Shown: positions 16,760-26,052 of the stretch, one piece after another | Layout: the number at the start of each line of letters is the position of its first letter | How positions within the stretch are numbered: position 1 is the stretch's first letter | Source of the DNA: Deltaproteobacteria bacterium | GTDB taxonomy: Bacteria; Myxococcota; JACRCW01 | NCBI GenBank assembly: GCA_016218805.1 | Contig: JACRCW010000106.1 | Span: forward strand, 1 to 51,039 | Length of the DNA stretch: 51,039 nt | Direction of reading: 5' to 3' | The notes under the pieces: model-generated | What the model was told of the DNA's origin: nothing | Databases searched by the model: none | Seen by the model: the letters and a program-made list of their open reading frames with translations, nothing else | Program-made: the position numbers and the translations under genes

Positions 16760-18685
16760 TCACAGGTCCAGCTGCATGCCCAGCTCCACCACCCGGTCCG
16801 GCGGGATGCCAAAGTACGCCGTGGCCGTGCGCGCGTTGCGGGACAGGAACCCGAACAGCGTCTCCGCCCACACCCCCATCCGCCCGCGCTTGCCCGCAAC
16901 AAACGTCTCTCGCCCCAGGTAGTAGGTGGCGTCATCCAGGCGGAGCGGAAAGCCCAGCTTCTCCTGCGCCTGCTGCAGCAACGCTGGCACGTTGACCGTC
17001 TGCATGAACCCCAGGTGCACGTGCACGCGGTGGAAACCCTTGCCCAGCGCCGTGACGGTGATGCGCTCCGCCTTGGGGATGCGCGGCACGTGTTCGGTGG
17101 TCATGGTGAACAGGATTACCACCTCATGCAGCACGCGGTTGTGGCGGACATGGTGCAGCATGATGGGCGGCACGCCGTCCGCGTTGGAGGACATGAACAC
17201 CGCCAGGCCGGGCACCCGCGTGTGGACCTCCTTGTCAATGTCGCGCAGGAAGTCATCCATCCGGCGGGTGTGGGTGACGATGTATTCGCCCAGGAAGCCG
17301 CGGCCGCGCTTCCAGGTCACCATCACCACAAAGCACAGCGCGCCAATCATCACCGGGACGTACCCGCCGTCCGCAAACTTGAGCAGGTTGGCGCCCAGGA
17401 AGGACAGGTCAAAGGCGAGAAACAGCACCAGCAGCGCGGCGGACTTGTACAGCGGCCAGCGCCACTGGTGCTGCGTGACCACAAAGAACACCACGGAGGT
17501 GATGGCCATGGTCCCCGTCACCGCAATGCCGTACGCGGCGGCCAGCGCGCTGGAGGACTTGAACGCCCACACCAGCACCACGCAGGAAAACGCCAGCGCC
17601 CAGTTCACTTCCGGGACGTAGATCTGCCCTTCCGCTTCGGCGGAGGTGTGCACCACGCTCACGCGCGGGAAGTACCCCAGCTGCACCGCCTGCGTGGTCA
17701 GCGAAAACGCCCCGGAGATGAGCGCCTGCGACGCGATCACCGTGGCGATGGTGGAGAGTGCCACCAGCGCGTAGGTGAGCAACCCGCGCGGCACCATGGC
17801 AAAGAACGGGTTTTCCGCCGCCTCCGGGTGCGCAATGATCAGCGCGCCCTGGCCGAAGTAGTTCAGCACCAGGCACGGCATCACCATGGTGAACCACGCC
17901 AGGCTGATGGGCCGGCGGCCAAAGTGACCCATGTCCGCGTACAACGCCTCGCCGCCCGTCACCACCAGCACCACGCTGCCCAGCACCACAAAGCCCTTCC
18001 ATTGGTGCTCCGCCATGAAGCCCACCGCATGCAGCGGATTGAGGGCGCCCAGCACGCCCGGAAAGTCCCAGATATGCACCAGCCCCAGCACGCCCAGCAC
18101 CACAAACCACGCGGCCATCACCGGGCCAAACACGCGCCCCACCGCTTCCGTGCCGTGGGACTGGATGGCGAACAGTCCCACGAGAATGACGATGGTCACC
18201 GGCACGACGACGGGCTTGAGCGTGTCAGTGGCCACTTCCAGGCCCTCCACGGCGGACAGCACGCTGATGGCCGGCGTGATGACACCGTCGCCGTACAGCA
18301 GCGCGGCGCCAAAGATCACCAGCGCGCCCAGCGGGCCCACAAAACGCGGGTGGCTGCGCTTGAACTGCTCCGGACACAGCGCCAGCAGCGCCAGGATGCC
18401 GCCTTCACCGCGGTTGTCCGCGCGCAGGATGAAACCCAGGTATTTGACCGCCACCACCACGGTGAGTGACCAGAGCACCAGGCTCAGCAGGCCAAGCACG
18501 TTGGCGGCGTTCACGGCCACCCCGTGCGCGGGGTTCACGCATTCCTTGAGCGCGTACAGCGGACTGGTCCCAATGTCGCCGAAGACGACGCCCAGTGCCG
18601 TGAGCGCAAGCACGGGCGTCCGGGATTCTGGAGGGCGCACCGGCATGGGAGGAACGGAATCAAAGCTTCCGGATGCGCTGGACAT
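16760..18685 (-). CDS. kup: Potassium uptake protein Kup
   Basis: 641 residues, normal Kup length. The N-terminal membrane region begins with LTALGVVFGDIGTSPLYALKE, the diagnostic KUP motif, and about twelve hydrophobic segments extend to residue 450. The cytosolic tail ends with YLGRETFVAGKRGRMGVWAETLFGFLSRNA, the conserved KUP C-terminal block. It is expected to be a proton-coupled potassium importer in the inner membrane. The ATG at 18685 is the first in frame. It is divergent from the RND adaptor gene, with 142 bases between them. Confidence 0.95.
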   Translation of the reverse strand: MSSASGSFDSVPPMPVRPPESRTPVLALTALGVVFGDIGTSPLYALKECVNPAHGVAVNAANVLGLLSLVLWSLTVVVAVKYLGFILRADNRGEGGILALLALCPEQFKRSHPRFVGPLGALVIFGAALLYGDGVITPAISVLSAVEGLEVATDTLKPVVVPVTIVILVGLFAIQSHGTEAVGRVFGPVMAAWFVVLGVLGLVHIWDFPGVLGALNPLHAVGFMAEHQWKGFVVLGSVVLVVTGGEALYADMGHFGRRPISLAWFTMVMPCLVLNYFGQGALIIAHPEAAENPFFAMVPRGLLTYALVALSTIATVIASQALISGAFSLTTQAVQLGYFPRVSVVHTSAEAEGQIYVPEVNWALAFSCVVLVWAFKSSSALAAAYGIAVTGTMAITSVVFFVVTQHQWRWPLYKSAALLVLFLAFDLSFLGANLLKFADGGYVPVMIGALCFVVMVTWKRGRGFLGEYIVTHTRRMDDFLRDIDKEVHTRVPGLAVFMSSNADGVPPIMLHHVRHNRVLHEVVILFTMTTEHVPRIPKAERITVTALGKGFHRVHVHLGFMQTVNVPALLQQAQEKLGFPLRLDDATYYLGRETFVAGKRGRMGVWAETLFGFLSRNARTATAYFGIPPDRVVELGMQLDL

Positions 18686-18827
18686 GCCGGGGGGGATAGA
18701 GCCCGTGCCCAGGACGCGTCAAAAGGCGGCGCGCGCCACACACTTCTTGACGAACGTGGATGTGCCACGGACGGCGGGTTTGGGTAAGACCGCGTGCCGT
18801 CCCGCACACGTCAGGAACGGAACACCC

Positions 18828-20048
18828 ATGCGCCGCATACTCCTGCCCATTGTCCTGTCCCTGCTGGCCTGCCAGCGCCCGCCGGAGGCCCCCACCGGCC
18901 CGGCCCGCGGCGAGGTGGCGCGCCGGCTGGAAGGCCTGCCGCGCGTCCCGGTGGCGACGTCCGCCGTGGAGCAGCAGGAGCTGTCCCGCACGCTGGAACT
19001 GACCGGGTCACTGCAGGCGGAGGACCAGTCCAACGTGGCCACCGTGCTGCCCGGCGTGGTGGCGGACACGCCGGTGGACGTGGGTGACGTGGTGAAAAAG
19101 GGTGACGCGCTGCTGCGCCTGGATGACCGTGACGCGCGGCTGCGGCTGCTGGCCGCGCAGGCGGGGCTCATGCAGGCGCGCGCGCGGCTCAACCTCCCGT
19201 TGGAGGACCCCGCGGACGGGCAGCCGCGGCCGCAGGTGGCCGTGGAGTCCCTCCCGGAAATCCGCATGGCGCAGGCGGGCGTGGAATCCGCGCGGTTGGA
19301 CCTGGAGCGCAACAGGAAGCTGTACGACGAGAAAGCGGTCAGCCAGCAGATGATGGACCTGTCCCGCCTCAAGATGGACCAGGCGCAGGCCGGGCTGGAC
19401 CAGGCGCGCAACGGGATCCTGCAGGCCATGGCGGGGCTGGCCAACGCGGAGGCCCAGGTGCAGATGGCGCGCAAGGCGGTGGCGGACATGACGGTGCGCG
19501 CGCCCTTCCACGGCGCCGTGGTGCGCCGCAACGTCAGCGTGGGGGAGTACGCCGCCCCGCAGGCCCCGGTGGTGCAGCTGGTCCGCTCTGACGTGCTGCG
19601 CCTGCTGCTGGACGTGCCGGAGAGCGCGGTGACCACGGTGATGCCCGGGCTGGACGTGGAAGTGTCCGTGCAGGGCCTGGGCGGGGTCACGGTACGCGGC
19701 AAGGTGGCGCGCGTGGCGCCCGCGGTGGACGGCGTCACGCGGTCACTGCGGGTGGAGGCGCGGGTGGACAACAAGGACGGCCGGCTGCGGCCGGGGATGT
19801 TCGCCACGGCCAAGACGCTGCTGCCCGCGCGGGACCTGGCGCTGTTTGTGCCGCGGGAGGCGGTGATCACGCAGTCCGGTACCAGCCGCGTGTTTGTGGT
19901 GCGCGGGGACCACGTGGAGGAGCGCATTGTGGTCCTGGGCGAAGCGCGCGACACCGCGGTGGAGGTGCGCGGGCCGCTCAAGCCGGGTGACCGCGTGGTG
20001 GTGAAGAACGTGGACAAGCTGGTGGATGGTGCGCCGGTGGAGGGCTGA
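18828..20048 (+). CDS. RND efflux periplasmic adaptor (membrane fusion lipoprotein)
   Basis: 406 residues. The signal peptide ends in LSLLAC, so the protein is lipid-anchored. The first half-lipoyl strand block (TLELTGSLQAEDQSNVATVLPGVV) leads into a long alpha-hairpin (about 115-215). The second lipoyl half follows (ADMTVRAPFHGAVVRRNVSVGEY), then beta-barrel and membrane-proximal domains (LRPGMFATAKTLL to PGDRVVVKNVDKLVDGAPVEG). This order is that of HlyD/AcrA-type adaptors. It bridges the inner-membrane pump encoded next to an outer-membrane channel that is not encoded here. The pump gene starts four bases after the stop. Confidence 0.92.
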   Translation: MRRILLPIVLSLLACQRPPEAPTGPARGEVARRLEGLPRVPVATSAVEQQELSRTLELTGSLQAEDQSNVATVLPGVVADTPVDVGDVVKKGDALLRLDDRDARLRLLAAQAGLMQARARLNLPLEDPADGQPRPQVAVESLPEIRMAQAGVESARLDLERNRKLYDEKAVSQQMMDLSRLKMDQAQAGLDQARNGILQAMAGLANAEAQVQMARKAVADMTVRAPFHGAVVRRNVSVGEYAAPQAPVVQLVRSDVLRLLLDVPESAVTTVMPGLDVEVSVQGLGGVTVRGKVARVAPAVDGVTRSLRVEARVDNKDGRLRPGMFATAKTLLPARDLALFVPREAVITQSGTSRVFVVRGDHVEERIVVLGEARDTAVEVRGPLKPGDRVVVKNVDKLVDGAPVEG

Positions 20049-20052
20049 ACGC

Positions 20053-23000
20053 ATGCAGTGGCTTTCAGAGATCTGTGTCCGGCGGCCCGTGTTTGCCAGC
20101 GTGCTGGTGCTCACGCTCATTGTCGTGGGGCTGTTTGGCTACGGCGCGCTGGGCGTGGACCGCTTCCCCAAGATTGATTTCCCGTTTGTGGTGGTCATCA
20201 CCGTGCTGCCCGGCGCCGCGCCGGAAGAGGTGGAGACGGAGGTGACCGATCTCATTGAGGAGGCGGTCAACACCATCAGCGGGATTGACGAGCTGCGCTC
20301 CAGCTCCGCGGAGGGAGTCAGCCAGATCTACATCCAGTTCAACCTGGAGAAGAGCCTGGACGTGGCGGTGGCGGAGGTGCGGGACAAGCTGGGCACCATC
20401 ACGCGCGTGCTGCCCAAGGGCGTGGACCCGCCGGTGGTCATGCGCATGGACCCGGACGCCATGCCGGTGGTGACGCTGTCAGTGTCATCAGACGCGCCGC
20501 TGCGGGACATCACGGAATACGCGGACCGCGTGCTGCGGCGCCGGCTGGAGAACGTGCGCGGCGTGGGGCAGGTCACCATGCTGGGCGGGCGGCTGCGGCA
20601 GGTGAACGTCACGGTGGACGCCTCCCGCCTGCGCTCCTACGGACTGACCGCGCTGGACGTGCAGCGCGCGCTGGCCAGCCAGAACCTGTCCTTCCCCGGC
20701 GGGACGGTGGACCAGGGCGCCATGCAGTACACGCTGCGCACGCAGGGCCGCGTGGAGAGCGTGGCGGAGCTGGGACAGGTCATCATCACCAACAAGGGCT
20801 CCAACCTGATACGCGTGGCGGACGTGGCCACGGTCACGGACGGTGAGGAGGAGCCCGAAACCGTAGCCATCCTCAACGGCCGGTCCTCCGTGGTGCTCAC
20901 CGTCAAGAAGCAGTCCGGCACCAACACCGTGGAGGTGGTGGACCTGGTCAAGGACCGCGTGAAGGAGCTGGAGAAGCAGCTGCCCGCGGGCACCACCGTC
21001 ACCATTGTCAATGAGCAGGGGCGGTACATCAAGGCGGCCCTCAAGGCGGTGGAGGAGCACCTGGTGTTGGGCAGCCTGCTGGCCGCGCTGGTGGTGCTGC
21101 TGTTCCTGGGCAACTGGCGCTCCACGCTGATTGCCGCCATTGCCATTCCCACCAGTGTCATCTCCACCTTTGCGTTCATGAAGGCCATGGGCTTCACGCT
21201 CAATGTGCTCACGCTGCTGGCCCTCACCCTGTGCGTGGGTATCGTGATCGACGATGCCATCGTCGTGCTGGAGAACATCGTCCGGTTCGTGGAGAAGAAG
21301 CGGATGAAGCCGTTTGATGCCGCCATTGAGGCCACGCGTGAAATCGGCCTCGCGGTGCTGGCCACCACCATGTCCCTGGCCATCATCTTCATTCCGGTGG
21401 CGTTCATGAGCGGCATTGTGGGCCGGTTCATGCACAGCTTTGGGCTCACCATGGCGTTTGCCATTGTGGTGAGCATGGTGGTCAGTTTCACCCTCACGCC
21501 CATGCTGAGCGCGCGCTGGCTCAAGCCCGGCAAGCACGGCCCGGGCACGGCGGACCCCCACGCGCCGCATACCCCGGCTGCTGCCACGTCGGCGGAGGGC
21601 GGGGACCACCCGCGCAACTTCCTGTTTGACCCGATTGAGCGCGCGTACACGGTGCTGCTGCGCTTCTGCCTCGACCACCGCTGGGTGGTGGGCCTGCTGA
21701 TGGTGGCCACGGTGGCCAGCCTGGTGCCCAGCTTCAAGGCGGTGAACAAGAACTTCCTGCCGCTGGACGACGAGAGCCAGTTTGGCGTGTACATCCGCGC
21801 GGCGGAGGGGACCACGCTCCGGCAGACCACGTCCATTGCGCAGAAGGCCGCGCGGGCCATCCAGGGCTTCCCGGAGGTGTCCGACGTGCTGGTCACCATT
21901 GGGGATGACGCGGGTAAGACCGCCAACTTTGCCACGCTGCTGGTGAAGCTGGTGGACGCCACCGAACGCACGGATGACCAGGACACCGTGATGGTGCGCG
22001 TGCGCGACACCGTGCTGCCCGCGCTGTCCGAGCAGTACGGGCTGCGCACCAGCGTGGCGCGGTTTGGCATGGTGGGCGGCGGCGGCAACCAGAACGCGCC
22101 GCTGCAGCTGCGCCTGGCCGGCCCGGAGCTGGACCACCTGGCCAAGCTGTCCGAGACCGCCAAGAAGTTCATCAAGGACATCCCGGGCACCGCGGACGTG
22201 GACAGCACGCTCGTTGTTGGTAAGCCGGAACTGCGCATCAACCTGGACCGCAACAAGGCCGGGGACCTGGGTGTCAGCGTGGCGGAGGTGGCCAGCACCA
22301 TCCAGTTGATGGTGGGCGGATTGGAGGTCAGCCGCTTTGAGGAGAACGCGCAGCAGTACGACATCTTCCTGCGCGCGGGGCCGGACTTCCGCAGCACGCC
22401 AGAGGGCCTGCTGCAGATCACCGTGCCCTCCCGCAAGGCTGGCACCGTGCGCCTGGCGGATGTGGCCAGCCTGGAGAAGACCACGGGCCCCTCCGTCATC
22501 AGCCGCCTCAACCGCCGCCGTCAGGTCACCGTGACCGCCAACCTGCTGCCGGGAACTTCGCAGGCGCACATCATGGACGCGCTGACGGAGAAGATGGCCA
22601 CGGTGCAGCTGGATGCGGGCTACTCGTATGACTTTGTGGGCATGTCCAAGGAGCAGGCGAAGGCGGGCAAGGCCTTCATGATGGCGTTCCTGCTGAGCCT
22701 CATCTTCATGTACCTGGTGCTGGCCGCGCAGTTTGAAAGCTGGATCCACCCCATCACCATCCTGCTGGCACTGCCCCTCACCCTGCCCTTTGCCATCCTG
22801 TCCATCATCCTGCTGCAGGGCAGCCTCAACATCTTCAGCGGCCTGGGAATGCTGGTGCTGTTTGGCGTGGTGAAGAAGAACGGGATCCTGCAGATTGACC
22901 ACGCCAACCAGCTCAAGGCGGAGGGCATGTCCACGTACGACGCCGTGCTGCAGGCCAGCCGGGACCGGTTGCGCCCCATCCTGATGACGACGGTGGCCTT

Positions 23001-23193
23001 TGTTGCCGGCATGATCCCGCTGGCGCTGTCCCGCGGCACCGGCGCTGCCACCAACAAGGCCACCTCCTCCGTCATCATCGGCGGGCAGCTGATGAGCCTG
23101 GTGCTGACGCTCGTTGCCACACCGGTGGCGTACGTGTGGTTTGACAAGGTGCGGAACCTGTTCGCGTCGCGGCGGGCGCGCAAGCACGGTTGA
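20053..23193 (+). CDS. RND-family efflux transporter permease (HAE1/MdtB-like)
   Basis: 1046 residues, normal for AcrB-type pumps. TM1 starts after RRPVFASVLVLTL. The pore region has PGAAPEEVETEVTDLIEEAV, and the proton-relay helix carries GIVIDDAIVVLENI (about residues 400-413) with the paired Asp residues of HAE1 pumps. The second half repeats the scheme, ending with FGVVKKNGILQIDHANQL and MTTVAFVAGMIPLALS. The ATG at 20053 is preferred to one nine codons upstream, which would overlap the adaptor gene. A short TCG-rich patch at 21241-21350 breaks the gene's otherwise extreme TCG/CGA scarcity (4 sites in the preceding 1200 bases, 10 in about 110). It covers the proton-relay motif and may be a gene-conversion tract. 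Confidence 0.95.
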   Translation: MQWLSEICVRRPVFASVLVLTLIVVGLFGYGALGVDRFPKIDFPFVVVITVLPGAAPEEVETEVTDLIEEAVNTISGIDELRSSSAEGVSQIYIQFNLEKSLDVAVAEVRDKLGTITRVLPKGVDPPVVMRMDPDAMPVVTLSVSSDAPLRDITEYADRVLRRRLENVRGVGQVTMLGGRLRQVNVTVDASRLRSYGLTALDVQRALASQNLSFPGGTVDQGAMQYTLRTQGRVESVAELGQVIITNKGSNLIRVADVATVTDGEEEPETVAILNGRSSVVLTVKKQSGTNTVEVVDLVKDRVKELEKQLPAGTTVTIVNEQGRYIKAALKAVEEHLVLGSLLAALVVLLFLGNWRSTLIAAIAIPTSVISTFAFMKAMGFTLNVLTLLALTLCVGIVIDDAIVVLENIVRFVEKKRMKPFDAAIEATREIGLAVLATTMSLAIIFIPVAFMSGIVGRFMHSFGLTMAFAIVVSMVVSFTLTPMLSARWLKPGKHGPGTADPHAPHTPAAATSAEGGDHPRNFLFDPIERAYTVLLRFCLDHRWVVGLLMVATVASLVPSFKAVNKNFLPLDDESQFGVYIRAAEGTTLRQTTSIAQKAARAIQGFPEVSDVLVTIGDDAGKTANFATLLVKLVDATERTDDQDTVMVRVRDTVLPALSEQYGLRTSVARFGMVGGGGNQNAPLQLRLAGPELDHLAKLSETAKKFIKDIPGTADVDSTLVVGKPELRINLDRNKAGDLGVSVAEVASTIQLMVGGLEVSRFEENAQQYDIFLRAGPDFRSTPEGLLQITVPSRKAGTVRLADVASLEKTTGPSVISRLNRRRQVTVTANLLPGTSQAHIMDALTEKMATVQLDAGYSYDFVGMSKEQAKAGKAFMMAFLLSLIFMYLVLAAQFESWIHPITILLALPLTLPFAILSIILLQGSLNIFSGLGMLVLFGVVKKNGILQIDHANQLKAEGMSTYDAVLQASRDRLRPILMTTVAFVAGMIPLALSRGTGAATNKATSSVIIGGQLMSLVLTLVATPVAYVWFDKVRNLFASRRARKHG

Positions 23194-23196
23194 GGC

Positions 23197-24513
23197 TCAG
23201 TTACCCAGGCGCTCCCGCAGCCAACTGATGGAGTCCTCCGTCCGCAGCTGCGGGTAGGCAATGAACCCGAACGCCACGTCCGTGTGACCACCGCCCTCCA
23301 CTTCCACGTAGTCCACCACGTTGCCGCCCGCGCGCAGTGCCGCCACCAGTTCCCGCGTTCCGCCAACCAGCACCGTCTCGTCCGCCGTGCCCTGATAGAT
23401 ACGCAGCGGGGCGGTCTGCGTGTACGGGCGCACGCGGTTCACATTGAACGCCGTCTGGATGGACGGATAGGCGGCCAGGTCACCGGTGCCGTAGGCCTGC
23501 AGGAAGTCCGCGTTGAAGATGGCGGCGGGGTCGGTCCCCAGCTCGGAGATGAGCGTGGGACCGGAGTTGGCAAACGGACATCGGGTGGCCATCAGGTTGT
23601 CAATCCGCGCCGCCACGTCCGTGGTCCACAGCTGCTCCGGTGACGACGACGGCGCATAGAAAGCATTGAACGCGTACACCAGCATGGCGTGATAGGCCTG
23701 ATGGGCGCCGGGGACCGTCACGCCCGCGGACCAGTGCTCCAGGAACAGGCTGGCCGGGCCACAGGCGGCAAACGCACGCACGTCCAGCGTGGGGGCGTAG
23801 GACCCGTGCAGTGCGGCGGCGGCAAACGTGGCGTGGCCGCCCTGGCTCAGCCCCACCAGCGCCACGCGCCCCGACACCGGCACGCCCAGGTCCGCCGCCA
23901 GCCGCAGCACCGCGCGCGCGGCGTCCAGGCTGGCGGTGCCTTCGACGCGGGAGACCAGGTAGGGGTGCGTGCCCGGCGTGCCCAGGCCCGGGTAGTCCAC
24001 CGCCGCGCCAATGAACCCACGCGCGCCAAAGCTGCCCGCCAGGCCCGCACCCGCCACGGAGTTCCCCACCGCGCACGGATCATCCAGGCCCGCGGTGCCC
24101 GGGTTGTTGACGACGACGTGCCAACCACCCGCCGGCGCTGCCACGCCCAGCGGCACCGTCACGGTGACGCGCGCGGTGCCCGCCTCCGTGCGGTAGGTGA
24201 CCAGGTGGACCGAGTAGCCGTTGTCCAGCACGGTGTTGGCCGCCACATAGGGACGGAGGTCAGCCACGCTGTACGCCCCCAGGTCCGCGCGGGCCGTGAT
24301 GCAGCCCGCGCAGTCCACGCCACCGGACGAGGGGGAGGCGGCGCTGGAGCCGGCACCCGCGGAGGACGCGGCCGGTTGCGACGAGCCCGGGGCGTGCGAC
24401 GAGGAGGAAGCCGCGGCGCTGGAGGACGCGTGGCCGGCGTCTGCCGGGTCACCGCCGGTGGCGGGAGAGGTGCAGGCGGCAGCGGCAAGGACGACGAGGA
24501 TGGGACCGCGCAT
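23197..24513 (-). CDS. Secreted lipase-like alpha/beta hydrolase lipoprotein
   Basis: 438 residues. The ATG at 24513 gives a lipoprotein signal ending in LAAAAC (Cys14), and a Ser/Ala-rich linker runs to about residue 65. The catalytic domain resembles secretory lipases (LIP family) and cutinase-like esterases: VDYPGLGTPG before the nucleophile, GLSQGG with Ser223, the acid in YQGTADETVLVGG and His in VEGGGHTD. A disulfide pair CAGC sits at the domain start. It is probably surface-attached and hydrolyses esters of unknown identity. It converges with the RND gene at a three-base gap and lies 26 bases downstream of the oxidoreductase gene. Confidence 0.82.
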   Translation of the reverse strand: MRGPILVVLAAAACTSPATGGDPADAGHASSSAAASSSSHAPGSSQPAASSAGAGSSAASPSSGGVDCAGCITARADLGAYSVADLRPYVAANTVLDNGYSVHLVTYRTEAGTARVTVTVPLGVAAPAGGWHVVVNNPGTAGLDDPCAVGNSVAGAGLAGSFGARGFIGAAVDYPGLGTPGTHPYLVSRVEGTASLDAARAVLRLAADLGVPVSGRVALVGLSQGGHATFAAAALHGSYAPTLDVRAFAACGPASLFLEHWSAGVTVPGAHQAYHAMLVYAFNAFYAPSSSPEQLWTTDVAARIDNLMATRCPFANSGPTLISELGTDPAAIFNADFLQAYGTGDLAAYPSIQTAFNVNRVRPYTQTAPLRIYQGTADETVLVGGTRELVAALRAGGNVVDYVEVEGGGHTDVAFGFIAYPQLRTEDSISWLRERLGN

Positions 24514-24539
24514 GATGCGCGCAGATAGCACCGGCGCGG

Positions 24540-25568
24540 TCAGGCTGCGACCGCGGCGTCGCCGGGAACCAGCAGGACCTTCCCGTCAGTCATGTCTTGC
24601 GCGTACGCGCGCAGCGCCTCCGGTGCGCGTTCCAGGGGGAAGCGCGCGCGCACGGTGGAGATGAAATCCGGGTCATGCCACTGCTGCACGCGCACCGCGC
24701 CCTTGAGCAGCGTTGGCAGACGGGACGCCTGGAACAGGTCAGACAGCCAGAAGCCCTCAAGGCGCTTGCGCCCGAACAACAGGTCACCGGGGTTGATGGT
24801 GCAGGGGGCCTCGGACAATGCGCCGTAGATGACGAGGCGGCCACCGCGCGGGAGCGCGCGCAGCACGCGGGCGGACATGTCACCGGCCACCGCGTCAAAG
24901 GCGAGCGTCGCCGACAATTCGCGGCACAGCGCAGCCAGCCGCGCGTCAAAGTCAGGCTCGTGCGTGGACAGCACGTGGCGCGCCCCCAGGCCGCGCAGCA
25001 GTTGCACCTGTGCGGGACGCCGCACCACGTTGAGTGTCTCCACGGACAGGCGCTGCCCCAACCGCACAATCATCCGTCCCAGTTGCCCGGCCGCGGCGGT
25101 CTGCACCACCGCCTTGTGGCCATCCGCCCGCGCCAGGTCCACCAGGGCCCACGCGGTCAGCGGGTTCACCACCAGCATGGCGCCCTGCTCGGTGCTCAGC
25201 GACGGCAGCAGCGGAAAACAGGACGACGCGGCCACCGTGACGTACTCCGCCCAGGTCCCGCTGCCCGCACTGGCCGCCACCGCCACCCGGTGACCCATCA
25301 GCGCGCGCCCCGCCGCGCCCCCGCCGTGGCCCACCACCGTCCCCGCACCTTCAAAGCCGGGGATGGCGGGCAGCGGCCGCCGCGTGCCGTACAGTCCGCG
25401 CGTGAACATGGCGTCCGACGGGTTGATGGGCGCCGCCGCGATGCGGACCAGCACCTCCCCGTCGGCCGGCGTGGGTACCGGCAACTCCACAACGTGCAGG
25501 TTCCCGTCGTATTCGTAGAGTTGGGCGGCGCGCATGCGGGCGGGCAGCGTGCTGGTCTCTGAGCCCAT
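24540..25568 (-). CDS. MDR-family NADPH oxidoreductase (quinone/enoyl reductase type)
   Basis: 342 residues of the zinc-independent medium-chain dehydrogenase/reductase group. The N-terminal GroES-like domain has VRIAAAPINPSDAMFTRGLYG and the GFEGAGTVV step. The nucleotide-binding domain has AAAGQLGRMIVRL in place of the usual AxGxxG and a following LGARHVLSTHE strand. No zinc-binding cysteines are seen. The closest style is mitochondrial-type trans-2-enoyl-CoA reductase or quinone reductase. The start is supported by GGAGGA five bases upstream. It is probably cytosolic, may be co-transcribed with the lipase gene, and is divergent from DUF370. Confidence 0.85.
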   Translation of the reverse strand: MGSETSTLPARMRAAQLYEYDGNLHVVELPVPTPADGEVLVRIAAAPINPSDAMFTRGLYGTRRPLPAIPGFEGAGTVVGHGGGAAGRALMGHRVAVAASAGSGTWAEYVTVAASSCFPLLPSLSTEQGAMLVVNPLTAWALVDLARADGHKAVVQTAAAGQLGRMIVRLGQRLSVETLNVVRRPAQVQLLRGLGARHVLSTHEPDFDARLAALCRELSATLAFDAVAGDMSARVLRALPRGGRLVIYGALSEAPCTINPGDLLFGRKRLEGFWLSDLFQASRLPTLLKGAVRVQQWHDPDFISTVRARFPLERAPEALRAYAQDMTDGKVLLVPGDAAVAA

Positions 25569-25659
25569 GGCGTCCTCCGGGAGGAAGCTCTAACGCGCGG
25601 GGCCGCGTCGTTGCACGCCGCCTTGCACCCGCCGCGCAGGCGGCCGTAGCGTGAGGCGC

Positions 25660-25977
25660 ATGAAGGTTCCGTCGTCAATGGCGGTACTCAACGTCGGCTT
25701 TGGCAACGTGGTCCCCAAATCCCGCGTGGTGGCCATTGTGTCGCCCGCGTCTGCGCCCATGAAACGGCTCAAGGAGGCTGCGCGGGCCGCGGGCAAGCTG
25801 GTGGACGCCACGCAGGGACGGCGCACACGCGGCATTGTGGTGACGGACAGCGACCACGTGGTGTTGTCAGCCATCCAGGCGGAGACCCTGGCCGCGCGGT
25901 TTGCGTCCGATGCGCTGGACCTGTCCCCGGGCGGTGAGGTGGAGGGGGAGGCAGACGCCGGCGAAACCTGGGACTGA
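25660..25977 (+). CDS. DUF370/RemA-family DNA-binding protein
   Basis: 105 residues from ATG 25660, or 99 from ATG 25678, where family similarity begins ([11 protein letters not shown]). The core [46 protein letters not shown] and ETLAARF follow the RemA/DUF370 family closely. RemA in Bacillus forms a ring-shaped DNA-wrapping regulator of biofilm genes. In proteobacteria this small protein is usually next to gmk or rpoZ, which are not present here. It probably binds DNA, target unknown. The acidic C-terminal tail is an addition. Confidence 0.85.
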   Translation: MKVPSSMAVLNVGFGNVVPKSRVVAIVSPASAPMKRLKEAARAAGKLVDATQGRRTRGIVVTDSDHVVLSAIQAETLAARFASDALDLSPGGEVEGEADAGETWD

Positions 25978-26052
25978 GGCCTGCGCTCGCGTTGGCTCCC
26001 CACACTGGGCTAGGCACCGGCGGCCGCGCGCGCGGGCCGGAGGCTGCACCGG

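Noticed and set aside
18686..18827. Promoter pair TTGACG with a downstream TAAGAC box before the RND adaptor
   Set aside because: The boxes are about 30 bases apart, too far for a sigma-70 promoter.
20488..23187. Long antisense reading frame of about 900 codons opposite the RND gene
   Set aside because: GC-rich genes leave such frames open. It has Gln/His/Arg-rich composition and no domain, and the sense strand has full RND motifs.
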